Shown: positions 44,292 through 51,859 of the stretch, one piece after another
How the letters are laid out: every line of letters begins with the position of its first letter
Numbering within the stretch: the stretch's first letter is position 1
Notes under the pieces: model-generated
What the model saw: only the letters and a program-made list of their open reading frames with translations
The model's database searches: none
Told to the model about the DNA's origin: nothing
Translations under genes and position numbers: made by a program
NCBI GenBank assembly: GCA_900542085.1
Contig: UQMK01000015.1
Span: 1-51,859 of the forward strand
Length of the DNA: 51,859 nucleotides
Source: an uncultured Collinsella sp.
GTDB taxonomy: Bacteria; Actinomycetota; Coriobacteriia; Coriobacteriales; Coriobacteriaceae
Direction of reading: 5' to 3'

Positions 44292-45160
44292 GGATTTGCT
44301 CCTTGCCCGCCCGTCGTCGCTCCTGTCTTGTAATTGCCCACAATACGGTCAATCGTGCCATCTCGATCCATGGCAAACAATGCGGTATTGAGATCCTTTA
44401 CGATCGGTCCTTCATAGCCGTCATCAAACGCGACGCCCAGATCGACCGTCATAATGTTGTCGGCAAACACGCGGTAAAGGCCGGGATACTGGGCGACAAG
44501 TCGGTCAAGCGGCTGAACGTCCGCCATCCAACAGTCGACATACCCTTTGGCGAGGGCGGCTTTGCAGAGCTCGGCAGAACCATACGATTTGATGTGCACG
44601 TCCGGCGAGATTTCCAGATCCCCTGCGAGCAATCGGCGCTCGCTCACCGAGCCCGCAATCACCGCGATGGTCTTGCTTCCATCGAGATGCGCCAAGGACT
44701 TGATGCCACTCGTTTTCTTGGCGGCAACCGAGACCGTCACGGTTAGATACGGCTCGGTCCAGTAATACTTATCCTCGCGATAACAGGGAGAATAATCACA
44801 CCACAGGCAATCGATATCACCGTTTTTGAGCAGCCGGCCGCAATCGTTCCAGTCAATATCGACAAACTGCGGCTTGATCCCCGCACGTTTGCAGGCCTCG
44901 CGGGCGATGTCGATATCGATACCGGCGTAATCGCCCGTGGTATCGACATACACATAGGGGTCGTTATCCGTAACGCCGATTTTGAGTACCGGGAGATCTT
45001 TGTCGGCTTCATTCGAGGAGGAAGAACTGCTTCGAACGGTATACGTCAGGGCGGCCACACAGGCGGCAACAAGGAGCATGAGCGCAAACGAGACGATGGC
45101 GGCTCGCTTGATACGTCCGGGCACAAGCCTCCCTTCATCGAAACAGCAGTCAGATTTCAT
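44288..45160 (-). CDS. Membrane-tethered family 3 solute-binding protein, amino-acid type
   Basis: This 290-residue protein has one N-terminal span (about 18-43) without a lipobox, a Ser-rich linker, and a periplasmic-type binding domain: LKIGVTDNDPYVYVD, GDYAGIDIDIAREACKRAG, DWNDCGRLLKNGDIDCLW, YWTEPYLT. No transporter genes lie beside it. The 4-base overlap with the GGDEF gene argues that it senses a ligand rather than feeds a transporter. The start at 45160 (ATG, weak AGG) is the best of several; earlier in-frame starts exist to 45214. Confidence 0.85.
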   Translation of the reverse strand: MKSDCCFDEGRLVPGRIKRAAIVSFALMLLVAACVAALTYTVRSSSSSSNEADKDLPVLKIGVTDNDPYVYVDTTGDYAGIDIDIAREACKRAGIKPQFVDIDWNDCGRLLKNGDIDCLWCDYSPCYREDKYYWTEPYLTVTVSVAAKKTSGIKSLAHLDGSKTIAVIAGSVSERRLLAGDLEISPDVHIKSYGSAELCKAALAKGYVDCWMADVQPLDRLVAQYPGLYRVFADNIMTVDLGVAFDDGYEGPIVKDLNTALFAMDRDGTIDRIVGNYKTGATTGGQGANP

Positions 45161-45192
45161 TGTATACCTGGGGCTGATGCGGCGATAAAAAA

Positions 45193-45219
45193 GCGCCTCA
45201 CCCAAGATGGGCAAGGCGC
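45193..45219 (-). terminator. Intrinsic terminator of purB
   Basis: An interrupted stem (GCGCCT.GCCCA/TGGGT.AGGCGC) is followed on the minus strand by TTTTTT, 44 bases after purB. Confidence 0.9.
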
Positions 45220-45262
45220 CAAAGGTTGGAATGCATCCGCAAACGGCCGAATTAGGTTAACC

Positions 45263-46609
45263 CTACTCGAAGTTCAGCTGCTCCAGGCGGTCGAAGACCG
45301 TATCGATGCGGGTGAGGAAGTCCCACGGGTCAAAGATCTCGTCGAGCTTCTCCTGGCTGACGGTGCAGCGCGGATCGGCCTCGAGACGCTCCTTAAAGGT
45401 GGGGCCGGAGACACAATCCTGCACCTCGTGCCAGGTGGCCATGGCATTTTCCTGCACGATAGCGTAGGCATCCTCGCGGGTGATGCCCGTGTCGACGAGG
45501 GCCAGCAGCACCTTGGAGGAGAAGATGAGGCCGCGGGTCTTGTTGAGATTGGCCATCATGCGGGCCGGATACAGCTGCAGGCCGTCGATAACGCGAATGA
45601 GGCACTGGAACATGTGGTCGAGTGCAATGAAGCTATCGGCCTGGGCGACACGCTCGGCGGAGGAGTGCGAAATATCGCGCTCGTGCCACAGGGCGACGTT
45701 GTCGAAGGCGACCTGGGCGTTGGACTTCACGACGCGCGACAGGCCGCAGACCTTCTCCATGGTGATCGGGTTGCGCTTGTGCGGCATGGCGGAGCTGCCC
45801 TTTTGACCCTTGCGGAACGGCTCCTCGGCCTCGAGCGTATCGGTCTTCTGCAGGTTGCGAACCTCGGTCGCGATGCGCTCGCAGGTGGCTGCCGTGGTAG
45901 CAAGGACGCCGGCGAGGTAGGCGTGATGGTCGCGGCTGATGACCTGCGTGGACAGCGGGTCGTGAACCAGACCCAGGTGCTCACAGACATACTCCTCGAC
46001 AAACGGCTCGATGGAGCTGTAAGTGCCGACAGCACCCGAGATGGCACCGAAGGCAACGTTCTTGCGGGCATCCTCGAGACGGTCCAGATCGCGCTTGAGC
46101 TCCCAGGCCCAAGAGCCAAACTTCATACCGAAGGTCATCGGCTCGGCGTGGATACCATGAGTACGGCCGGCACAGAGTGTGTTGCGCTCCTCGAAGGCAC
46201 GACGCTTGCAGATCTCGCCGAGCTTCTTGACGTCCTCGATGATCAGGTCACAGGCCTGGGTGAGCTGGTAGCACAGAGCCGTATCGCCCAGGTCGGAACT
46301 GGTCATGCCGTAGTGGACCCAGCGGCTGGGCTTGGGGTCGCCCTCGGGAACATCGGCGTCGATGTACTCCTTCATGTTGGTCAGGAAAGCAATAACGTCG
46401 TGGCGCGTGACTTCCTCGATCTCATCGACCTTTGCCTTCTCAAAGTTAGCGTGATCGCGGATCCACTGGGCTTCGTCTTTAGAAATACCGATCTTGCCGA
46501 GCTCCGCCTGGGCCTCGCAGGCCAGGACCTCGATCTCCTGCCAAATGGCGTACTTGTTCTCGAGGGAGAAGATGTGTCCCATCTCCGGGCGAGTATAGCG
46601 ATCGATCAT
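45263..46609 (-). CDS. purB: Adenylosuccinate lyase
   Basis: This 448-residue fumarase-superfamily enzyme acts twice in purine synthesis, after PurC and in AMP formation. Landmarks are RWVHYGMTSSDLGDT, the general acid His in THGIHAEP, and the signature loop GSSAMPHKRNP with catalytic Ser. The ATG at 46609 follows AAGGAG by 5 bases. It is a single-gene unit ending at the terminator above. Confidence 0.97.
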   Translation of the reverse strand: MIDRYTRPEMGHIFSLENKYAIWQEIEVLACEAQAELGKIGISKDEAQWIRDHANFEKAKVDEIEEVTRHDVIAFLTNMKEYIDADVPEGDPKPSRWVHYGMTSSDLGDTALCYQLTQACDLIIEDVKKLGEICKRRAFEERNTLCAGRTHGIHAEPMTFGMKFGSWAWELKRDLDRLEDARKNVAFGAISGAVGTYSSIEPFVEEYVCEHLGLVHDPLSTQVISRDHHAYLAGVLATTAATCERIATEVRNLQKTDTLEAEEPFRKGQKGSSAMPHKRNPITMEKVCGLSRVVKSNAQVAFDNVALWHERDISHSSAERVAQADSFIALDHMFQCLIRVIDGLQLYPARMMANLNKTRGLIFSSKVLLALVDTGITREDAYAIVQENAMATWHEVQDCVSGPTFKERLEADPRCTVSQEKLDEIFDPWDFLTRIDTVFDRLEQLNFE

Positions 46610-46712
46610 AGCGGCTCCTTTTTGGCTATTGGCACGTTGGTCGTAACTTAACCATTGTACCGTGCGTAGGTGCAAGTATGGGCAGCAGGCATTAACCTAA
46701 CATTTTGCCGCA

Positions 46713-46773
46713 AGAGCGGCCATGGGGACGTCCGCGTATTTGCTTCGCAAATCCGCACCGGCTGCGGTCGCCT
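46713..46773 (-). repeat. Degenerate tRNA-Gly 3' end plus first copy of a 43-bp repeat
   Basis: 46731-46773 is identical over 43 bases to 46860-46902 and holds hairpins ATTTGC-TTC-GCAAAT and ACCG-GCTG-CGGT. The 17 bases before it (46713-46729) match the tRNA-Gly 3' end at 13 positions, suggesting an older decayed copy of the same arrangement. Confidence 0.7.
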
Positions 46774-46840
46774 GCCGGATTCGCGGAGACGGTGGGGAAA
46801 ACTTTGTTGAATTGGCCGTCCCCGCATCTCCCGTGCCCGG

Positions 46841-46982
46841 TGGAGCGGGCAACGGGACTTCCGCGTATTTGCTTCGCAAATCCGCACCGGCTGCGGTCGC
46901 CTATCGGCGCCCTTGCCTGCTCGCTATAAACGCTTCGCGTTTATTTTACGCTCGCACCCTGGCGGGTTCGAGTCCCGGCACT
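46841..46982 (-). repeat. tRNA-Gly 3'-end duplicate, second 43-bp repeat copy and palindromic element
   Basis: 46841-46859 repeats exactly the 19 bases of the tRNA-Gly 3' end (47033-47051), CCA included. The 43-bp repeat follows (46860-46902), then ATAAACGC-TTC-GCGTTTAT (46926-46944) and a T-arm-like CGGGTTCGAGTCCCG (46963-46977). The order mirrors the tRNA-Lys module at 35161-35407. The rest of the 46610-47032 gap holds no gene. Confidence 0.75.
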
Positions 46983-46994
46983 TTATTGAAAAAA

Positions 46995-47019
46995 GCACGG
47001 CACCGTGATGGTGCCGTGC
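46995..47019 (-). terminator. Terminator of tRNA-Gly
   Basis: A perfect 10-bp stem GCACGGCACC/GGTGCCGTGC with a GTGAT loop is followed on the minus strand by TTTTTTC. Confidence 0.92.
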
Positions 47020-47032
47020 TTGTGCTTTCAAC

Positions 47033-47107
47033 TGGAGCGGGCAACGGGACTCGAACCCGCGAGTGTCAGCTTGGGAAGCTGATGCCTTACCACTTGGCGA
47101 TGCCCGC
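47033..47107 (-). tRNA. tRNA-Gly(CCC)
   Basis: A 75-base cloverleaf with encoded CCA: acceptor GCGGGCA/TGCCCGC, D-arm around GCCAAGTGGTAAGGC, anticodon loop TTCCCAA with anticodon CCC, and T-arm CGCGGGTTCGAGTCCCG. The 3' end is duplicated at 46841-46859. Confidence 0.95.
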
Positions 47108-47360
47108 ATATGTGGGGGATAGTATAACGCGGTTGTCTTGTTCTATACAAGGGTGACGATGCTTGTTTTAGCTGTGGAGAATCATCCTGAAAAACAGGCC
47201 AATTGTGGAGATAGGGACCTGTACGTTCCTCTATTTACCGTTGTCTACCTGCAGATTAATTCCATTGTCTTTCGTAGGCGCCATTTGTCAGATATCGGGC
47301 AAGCATTTGGTCAGGTTCCGGTACTTACCCGCATGAACCTTGGGGATAGCCTCATCCTAC

Positions 47361-47401
47361 GCGCCGCGGCCTCCCCGTGCGGCGCACGAGGGATAAGGAG
47401 C
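47361..47401 (+). promoter_or_regulatory. Leader hairpin and ribosome binding site of the adhesin gene
   Basis: In the 298-base gap after tRNA-Gly, a 7-bp GCGCCGC/GCGGCGC stem (47361-47385) sits 10 bases before AAGGAG (47396-47401). The rest of the gap is AT-richer, as expected for a promoter, but no clear -35/-10 pair was found. Confidence 0.5.
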
Positions 47402-47405
47402 AGCC

Positions 47406-50400
47406 ATGTCCAATGCACCCACGCACTCTGTCCACAGCGCAATCACAGCAGGATCGCTGCTCCTAGTCCTCGTTTTACTTTTAGGCTGCATGACACCGGA
47501 TGCCGCGCTCGCCGTCGACGGTTACGAATCACTCGGATTCCGCACTATCAGCAATGAATGCGGTCCTTTTGGAGTTGGTAAATACGAGGCGCAGGATTCT
47601 TCGATTGCCTATTGCATGAACCAGGACCGATTTGGCCCCAGCACACCGGGCGGACCCTGGCTCACCTACAATCAGGGCTGGGTATGGCTCGAAGACGAAT
47701 TCGCGGCCATCATCTGCCATGGCTACCCCACCGCCACATCCTTTGGCGGGCATAACCTGTCCCCCGATCGAGCACGCGCCGCAACCCAACTTGCCGTCTG
47801 GATGCTCAACGGCACCACCCATACCGACGGATCATTCTCATATACAACCGCCCAGGGCGTCACAAAGAGCGGAAACTTTTCCGGCGACAATGAGGTCGTT
47901 GCCGCAGCGCGCTGGCTCCACGACAGCGCCAAGTCGGGAAGCATTAAAGCCGCACCGCATCGCGCGCGGCGCTATTTGGGAACTGTGTCGGGCGGCAGCA
48001 AGCGTCAAGACATGCTCTACGTGCTCCCGGCCGTCTCCGCATCCTTCCAAAAACAGTCAGCCAACGCCGCCATCACGAGCGAAAACGATACCTATAGGCT
48101 CGACGGAGCGAGGTTCGACATCTATGAGAGCGCCGGCGACAAGCGTGTCGGCAGCATCCAGATGGACAGCAGCGGTCGCGCACAGGCGACACTTTTGCCC
48201 AATACGGCATATTATCTGGTCGAAACCAAAGCTCCAGCAGGTTATATCCCCAGGAGTGACCGCATCGCCTTTTCCACCGGCAATGACGGCGGAAATGTCG
48301 TCATCGATGAGCAGCCCGGTACCATTACCCTGCGCATCGCAAAGGTCGATGCCGCGACAGGGGCAGGTCCTCAAGTCGGTGCGTCACTTGCCGGTGCTGA
48401 GTTCACCTGCGTCTCACAGTCTACCCCGGGCTGGTCGCACACCCTCACAACGGATGAGGACGGGCGGGCAACACTTACCGACATCCCCCTGGGCACCTTT
48501 AGCATCTATGAGTCGAGAGCTCCCGAGGGTTATCTGCCCTCCAATGAAACCTGGAGCTATACCATCGGTGCCGACCAGCTCGGAGACGCGGGCGTCGTTG
48601 AACTCGAGCGTCGCATCCCCAACATCCCCATCGCTTTTGACCTCGAGATTTCAAAGTTCAAGGACTGCGGTAATAGTGACGAATCTGGTGTAGAGCAGCC
48701 GGCGGAAGGCGTGGTCTTTGAAGTGGCAAGCAACACTTCGCAGCAGGTTGTTGGAACGCTGACCACCAATATCTACGGCTTCGCATCGACCAAAGACCAG
48801 GCTGGAGCATGGTTTGGCGCAGGAGAGCGCCCCGATGGCGTCAGCGGAACCATACCGTATGACCGTGCCGGCTACACCATTCGTGAGGTTGTCGACACTG
48901 TGCCCGACGGCTTTAAGCAGGCAGGGGAATGGACTATCACAGCAGAGCAGATCACGGACGGCGCAGAGCTTCAGTACATCGTAGACAACCACGCCCTGTC
49001 GACACATCTTCAAATCGTGAAGCGCGATGCTCAGACCGGCAACGCCGTACCACGCGCTGGGTTCACCTTTCAGCTGCTCAATGGCGACCGTGAGCCCATC
49101 TCGCAAACATCCTGGCATCCCGCCCATACCGTTATGAATACCTTTACGACCGATGAAACCGGCACCGTCACCCTACCCGAATCGCTTAACCCGGGCACGT
49201 ATTACATACGAGAGACTTCCGCCAAGGAACCGTATCTTGCTGGTGAAGATCTGGAGATAACGATTCCCGCCGACATGAACTTAACGCCCGTCGCGGTCGC
49301 CTCGTTTTACGACGACGCGGCAACAGGAAGCATCGAGATCGTCAAGAACGATGCCGTAGGTGGGCGCGCCCTTGCCGGTGCTGTTTTTGATATCCGTGCC
49401 GTGGGCGATATCGTGCGCCCCGACGGCAGCATTGCTGCCCTGGACGGCGAGACTGTCGCCACCATCACGACCGACGAACGGGGATTTGCGTGCGCAACTC
49501 ATCTTTCACTGGGGTGCGGAACCGCCACCTATGAGGTAATCGAGGTGCAGGCACCCGAAGGTTACCTGCTCGACCAAAGCGTCCACACCGTCGAACTGTC
49601 GTATGCCGACCAGGAAACACCCGTGATCAATGCGCACCTCGATGTTTCTAACGACTACACCAAAATCGACATCTCCAAAGTAGATTTGACCGGCAAACAA
49701 GAAGTGGAAGGCGCCAAGCTCTCCCTCCACGGTGCCGACGGAACCGAAATTGACGCTTGGATCTCCTCTGACAAACCGCATCGCATCGAGCATCTTTTGC
49801 CCGGCACCTACACCCTGTGCGAAGTGATGCCCCCGCGCACTTACGACCTTGCCGAAGACATGACGTTTGAAATTAAGGCCACAGGAGAAGTGCAGACGGT
49901 AACCATGAAGGACGCACCCATCGAGATCGAGGGCAAAGTCGACAAGCGGCAAGAGATCGCCCGCCCTATCGGTAAGGGTCTCGTCGCCAACGGCGATGGC
50001 AAAAACCGAGCCGTGGCACAATCCGATGCGGACGGCTCCTTCTCTTATACGCTCGATGCTAAAAATAAGTCGAATACCTGGGTTGATGAATTCACCATCA
50101 CTGACGATCTCGAATGCGCCAAGGAAGGCACTGCCAAACTCATCGCCATCGAAACCCCTGTCGCGACCGGGGACATCGACGGTCTTTGCAACGTGTGGTA
50201 TCGAACGTCTCCAGTGGGAAGTATCGATACGGGCGAACAGGCCAATGCAACGCTCAGCGACGGGCATGACAACCCCTGGCTCGAAACGGACGAGGTCAAA
50301 AAGCTCCTAGGTGACGATTTGCGCATGGTCGATTACGGCGATTGGCATCTTTGGAAAGCCGATATCCCAACAACGGAGTCGGTCACCCTCGAGGCAAAAG

Positions 50401-50837
50401 AGCTCGCTCTTTTGGACGATACCGCCGTCACGGGCATTCGTCTTGAGTACGGGGCCGTATCGGCCGACTTCACGACAAGAGGCGCTGCAGAATCTTGGAC
50501 CCGCGAGGACCTCAAAGACGAGCATGACGACCTTGATGATGTGAGCGCCGTCCTTGACTCGGATATTCACGGTGCCGTCATCCATATGCAGGCCGCGTCG
50601 TCTTACACGCCTCAGACCGCACTCGCCAACAGCGCTCGCGTTGACCTCTGTCGCAATGGCGGCGGTAGCAACCTTGAATCATATGACGAGGATCGCGTCA
50701 TCCAGCGATGCGTCATGCCGCAAGATTTACCGGCAACGGGCTCCCTTCCCATTGCCGCCTGCCTCACCGCCTTCGTGACCTCCGGCGCCGCGACAATCTG
50801 GTTTGCCCATCTAAAGCTGGCGTCAAAACGTCGCTGA
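47406..50837 (+). CDS. LPATG-anchored surface adhesin with thioester domain and SpaA-type repeats
   Basis: This 1143-residue protein has a signal peptide (1-36, cleavage after ALA). A thioester domain (~40-200) shows Cys70 in IAYCMNQ and Gln118 in ATQLAVW, the pair that forms a covalent Cys-Gln thioester able to bind host amines. Six SpaA/Cna-B-like modules follow (~210-840) with strand-1 Lys (RIAKVD, EISKFKD, IVKRDA, IVKNDA, ISKVDL) and Glu in YLVETKAP, IYESRAP, IREVVD, IRETSA, VIEVQAP and LCEVMPP, consistent with isopeptide bonds. A ~250-residue C-terminal domain precedes LPATG (1108-1112), a hydrophobic span and a basic tail. No sortase lies nearby. Confidence 0.93.
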   Translation: MSNAPTHSVHSAITAGSLLLVLVLLLGCMTPDAALAVDGYESLGFRTISNECGPFGVGKYEAQDSSIAYCMNQDRFGPSTPGGPWLTYNQGWVWLEDEFAAIICHGYPTATSFGGHNLSPDRARAATQLAVWMLNGTTHTDGSFSYTTAQGVTKSGNFSGDNEVVAAARWLHDSAKSGSIKAAPHRARRYLGTVSGGSKRQDMLYVLPAVSASFQKQSANAAITSENDTYRLDGARFDIYESAGDKRVGSIQMDSSGRAQATLLPNTAYYLVETKAPAGYIPRSDRIAFSTGNDGGNVVIDEQPGTITLRIAKVDAATGAGPQVGASLAGAEFTCVSQSTPGWSHTLTTDEDGRATLTDIPLGTFSIYESRAPEGYLPSNETWSYTIGADQLGDAGVVELERRIPNIPIAFDLEISKFKDCGNSDESGVEQPAEGVVFEVASNTSQQVVGTLTTNIYGFASTKDQAGAWFGAGERPDGVSGTIPYDRAGYTIREVVDTVPDGFKQAGEWTITAEQITDGAELQYIVDNHALSTHLQIVKRDAQTGNAVPRAGFTFQLLNGDREPISQTSWHPAHTVMNTFTTDETGTVTLPESLNPGTYYIRETSAKEPYLAGEDLEITIPADMNLTPVAVASFYDDAATGSIEIVKNDAVGGRALAGAVFDIRAVGDIVRPDGSIAALDGETVATITTDERGFACATHLSLGCGTATYEVIEVQAPEGYLLDQSVHTVELSYADQETPVINAHLDVSNDYTKIDISKVDLTGKQEVEGAKLSLHGADGTEIDAWISSDKPHRIEHLLPGTYTLCEVMPPRTYDLAEDMTFEIKATGEVQTVTMKDAPIEIEGKVDKRQEIARPIGKGLVANGDGKNRAVAQSDADGSFSYTLDAKNKSNTWVDEFTITDDLECAKEGTAKLIAIETPVATGDIDGLCNVWYRTSPVGSIDTGEQANATLSDGHDNPWLETDEVKKLLGDDLRMVDYGDWHLWKADIPTTESVTLEAKELALLDDTAVTGIRLEYGAVSADFTTRGAAESWTREDLKDEHDDLDDVSAVLDSDIHGAVIHMQAASSYTPQTALANSARVDLCRNGGGSNLESYDEDRVIQRCVMPQDLPATGSLPIAACLTAFVTSGAATIWFAHLKLASKRR

Positions 50838-50847
50838 CGCAATAAAA

Positions 50848-50879
50848 AAGAGGCGAGCCCGTCTCCCGGCTCGCCTCTT
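50848..50879. terminator. Bidirectional terminator after the adhesin gene
   Basis: A 12-bp stem AAGAGGCGAGCC/GGCTCGCCTCTT with an 8-base loop has an A-run before it and TTATTC after it. It serves both the adhesin and the convergent small gene. Confidence 0.88.
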
Positions 50880-50899
50880 ATTCGTTCGTGGCGAAATGG

Positions 50900-51118
50900 C
50901 TATTCCCCAGATGCAGACCCACCGTCGATGAGCGCTTGTTCGGACTTGGAGATGCCGTCGGCTCCCAAACTCTGCTCGTGCTCCACTTCTTCGCTAATCG
51001 TGGACTCAGGCGTTGAGCCTTTAACACCCACGATATACGCGGTCCCGAAACCAAGGGCAATGGCGATCAGGACCAAGATGAGATAGACGGGCCAGTGGCG
51101 CTTGATGTACGAAAACAC
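50900..51118 (-). CDS. Small single-span membrane protein of unknown function
   Basis: This 72-residue protein has a membrane span (about 9-31, YLILVLIAIALGFGTAYIVG) and an acidic, Ser/Glu-rich tail. No family is recognised. The GTG start follows AAGGAG by 5 bases. It lies 21 bases after the M28-like gene and is probably co-transcribed with it. Confidence 0.7.
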   Translation of the reverse strand: MFSYIKRHWPVYLILVLIAIALGFGTAYIVGVKGSTPESTISEEVEHEQSLGADGISKSEQALIDGGSASGE

Positions 51119-51139
51119 GCAGACTCCTTATAGGTCAAC

Positions 51140-51859
51140 CTACGAACGACGAATGACCTCGGTCACGACCTCGGACACCGTAGCGATATTTGTCGGATTG
51201 ACGTTGTACGGCAGATCGTCCTCAGTGTGAGCGCATGCCAAACGTGGGCCGTCGACGCCGGCAATGGTAAGGGCGCGTCGGCTTGCCTCGAGAGCAGCAT
51301 AGGCATCGGTCTTGGCATAGGGCATCTCAAATGCACCGCAATCGACATGGAACGACTTGCACACCTTGTTGACCAAGTTCATGATGCGTCGGTCACCCTT
51401 GAGCAACTGCTGCTCGCCCTCGACCGTCACGACCGAAAGCCTACCGGCACCAATGGACTCAAGGTTGATAAAGAACACGCCGCGGAGCTTGTCGCGATGC
51501 GCGGCCAGGAACGCCTTCATGCCGGCGCCGTCGCAATCGGAAGCGCCTGTAGCCACAAACCAGATGTCGTGGCCAAGCAGCTCGTCATCGCCCATGGAGG
51601 CAACGGCAGCGAGCATATCCTCGGCGGAAGCTCCATCGGAAGACGTGGCACCGCCCTTCCAGCCGTCGTCGTCATCCTCGAAGTTATCCCACGAGCCGAT
51701 GCCGCGACCAGACTTCTTGGCGTCGTAATCATCCTCGACGCCAAGCCAATCGCTCATGCTGTCCTGCTCGTTTTTCTTTTTGCGACCGAACAGACCGCCC
51801 AAGCCGCGCTTTTGCGGCTTGGCGGGCGGGGGGGGCGGGGGGGCGGGTGTCTCAGGCGT
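51140..51859 (-). CDS. M28-peptidase-like domain protein (N-terminus cut by window)
   Basis: The frame stays open to the window edge, so the N-terminus is missing. Visible are a Pro-rich stretch (APPPPPPAKP), a basic segment, an acidic linker, and a ~140-residue C-terminal domain with M28-type strands: HDIWFVATGAS, GVFFINLESIGAG, and TDA followed by AHTEDD. The usual Glu-Glu of the M28 active site is replaced in GASDCDGAG, so catalysis is doubtful unless residues lie upstream. The Pro-rich codons form G8 and G7 runs on the plus strand. Confidence 0.6.
   Translation of the reverse strand, partial: TPETPAPPPPPPAKPQKRGLGGLFGRKKKNEQDSMSDWLGVEDDYDAKKSGRGIGSWDNFEDDDDGWKGGATSSDGASAEDMLAAVASMGDDELLGHDIWFVATGASDCDGAGMKAFLAAHRDKLRGVFFINLESIGAGRLSVVTVEGEQQLLKGDRRIMNLVNKVCKSFHVDCGAFEMPYAKTDAYAALEASRRALTIAGVDGPRLACAHTEDDLPYNVNPTNIATVSEVVTEVIRRS

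Noticed and set aside
46731..46902. Possible CRISPR-like pair of repeats
   Set aside because: Only two copies of a 43-bp unit with an 86-bp interval, no further repeats and no cas genes; each copy follows a tRNA 3' end instead.
47457..47490. Lipobox-like LLLGC in the adhesin signal peptide
   Set aside because: The -2 position (Leu) is poor for a lipobox, an AxA signal peptidase I site follows closely, and the protein has an LPATG anchor.

Overview
The window is about 52 kb of a high-GC Gram-positive chromosome. Gene content and protein style point to the Coriobacteriia, most likely a gut Collinsella or close relative. Supporting signs are an intact 16S-23S-5S operon with an actinobacterial look, Tat lipoproteins, an LPATG surface adhesin, AAGGAG ribosome binding sites with frequent GTG starts, and a sialic-acid catabolic locus. 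The species assignment is inference; the 16S at 33122-34628 would settle it.

Layout. (1) 1-11.6 kb, minus strand: a sialic-acid (nan) operon of ABC binding protein, permease, fused permease-ATPase, ATPase, two CE7-like esterase paralogues (one with a lost nucleophile), N-acetylneuraminate lyase, ROK kinase and NanE epimerase. It ends at a terminator just before rapZ. Its intercistronic gaps are rich in RNA hairpins, and its promoter region holds nested inverted repeats. (2) 11.7-19.4 kb, minus: uvrC, murJ with a long acidic N-terminal extension carrying three copies of an ETAV[F/Y]L motif, a YbaK-type deacylase, and uvrA. (3) 19.6-25.7 kb, plus: an LTA-synthase-like membrane phosphotransferase, an Mrp/NBP35 ATPase and two FAD proteins. 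(4) 25.8-29.3 kb, minus: uvrB, a lytic transglycosylase and coaE, so all three UvrABC genes lie within 17 kb. (5) 29.4-35.5 kb, minus: rrn operon, then tRNA-Lys(UUU) followed by a palindrome-rich module with a second copy of the tRNA 3' end. (6) 35.5-46.6 kb, minus: M29 aminopeptidase, membrane protein, purC, a two-component system, a Tat lipoprotein with a TSCPD protein, a membrane-tethered solute-binding protein translationally coupled to a GGDEF protein, and purB. (7) 46.7-47.1 kb: tRNA-Gly(CCC) with repeats of the same type as at tRNA-Lys. (8) 47.4-50.8 kb, plus: a 1143-residue thioester-domain/SpaA-repeat/LPATG adhesin. (9) The end: a small membrane protein and a truncated M28-like protein.

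How it works together. The nan operon would import sialic acid, possibly O-deacetylate it, cleave it to ManNAc and pyruvate, phosphorylate ManNAc and epimerise it to GlcNAc-6-P. It separates uvrC from rapZ, which are neighbours in many Gram-positives, so it looks inserted. NagA, NagB, a sialidase and a dedicated regulator are not in the window.

The least conventional features are: (a) palindromic elements at the 3' ends of two different tRNA genes, each with a duplicated tRNA 3' end; (b) the active esterase paired with a pseudo-esterase; (c) a 98-nt multi-tier RNA hairpin between nanK and nanE; (d) the motif-repeat tail of MurJ; (e) the binding-protein/GGDEF pair.
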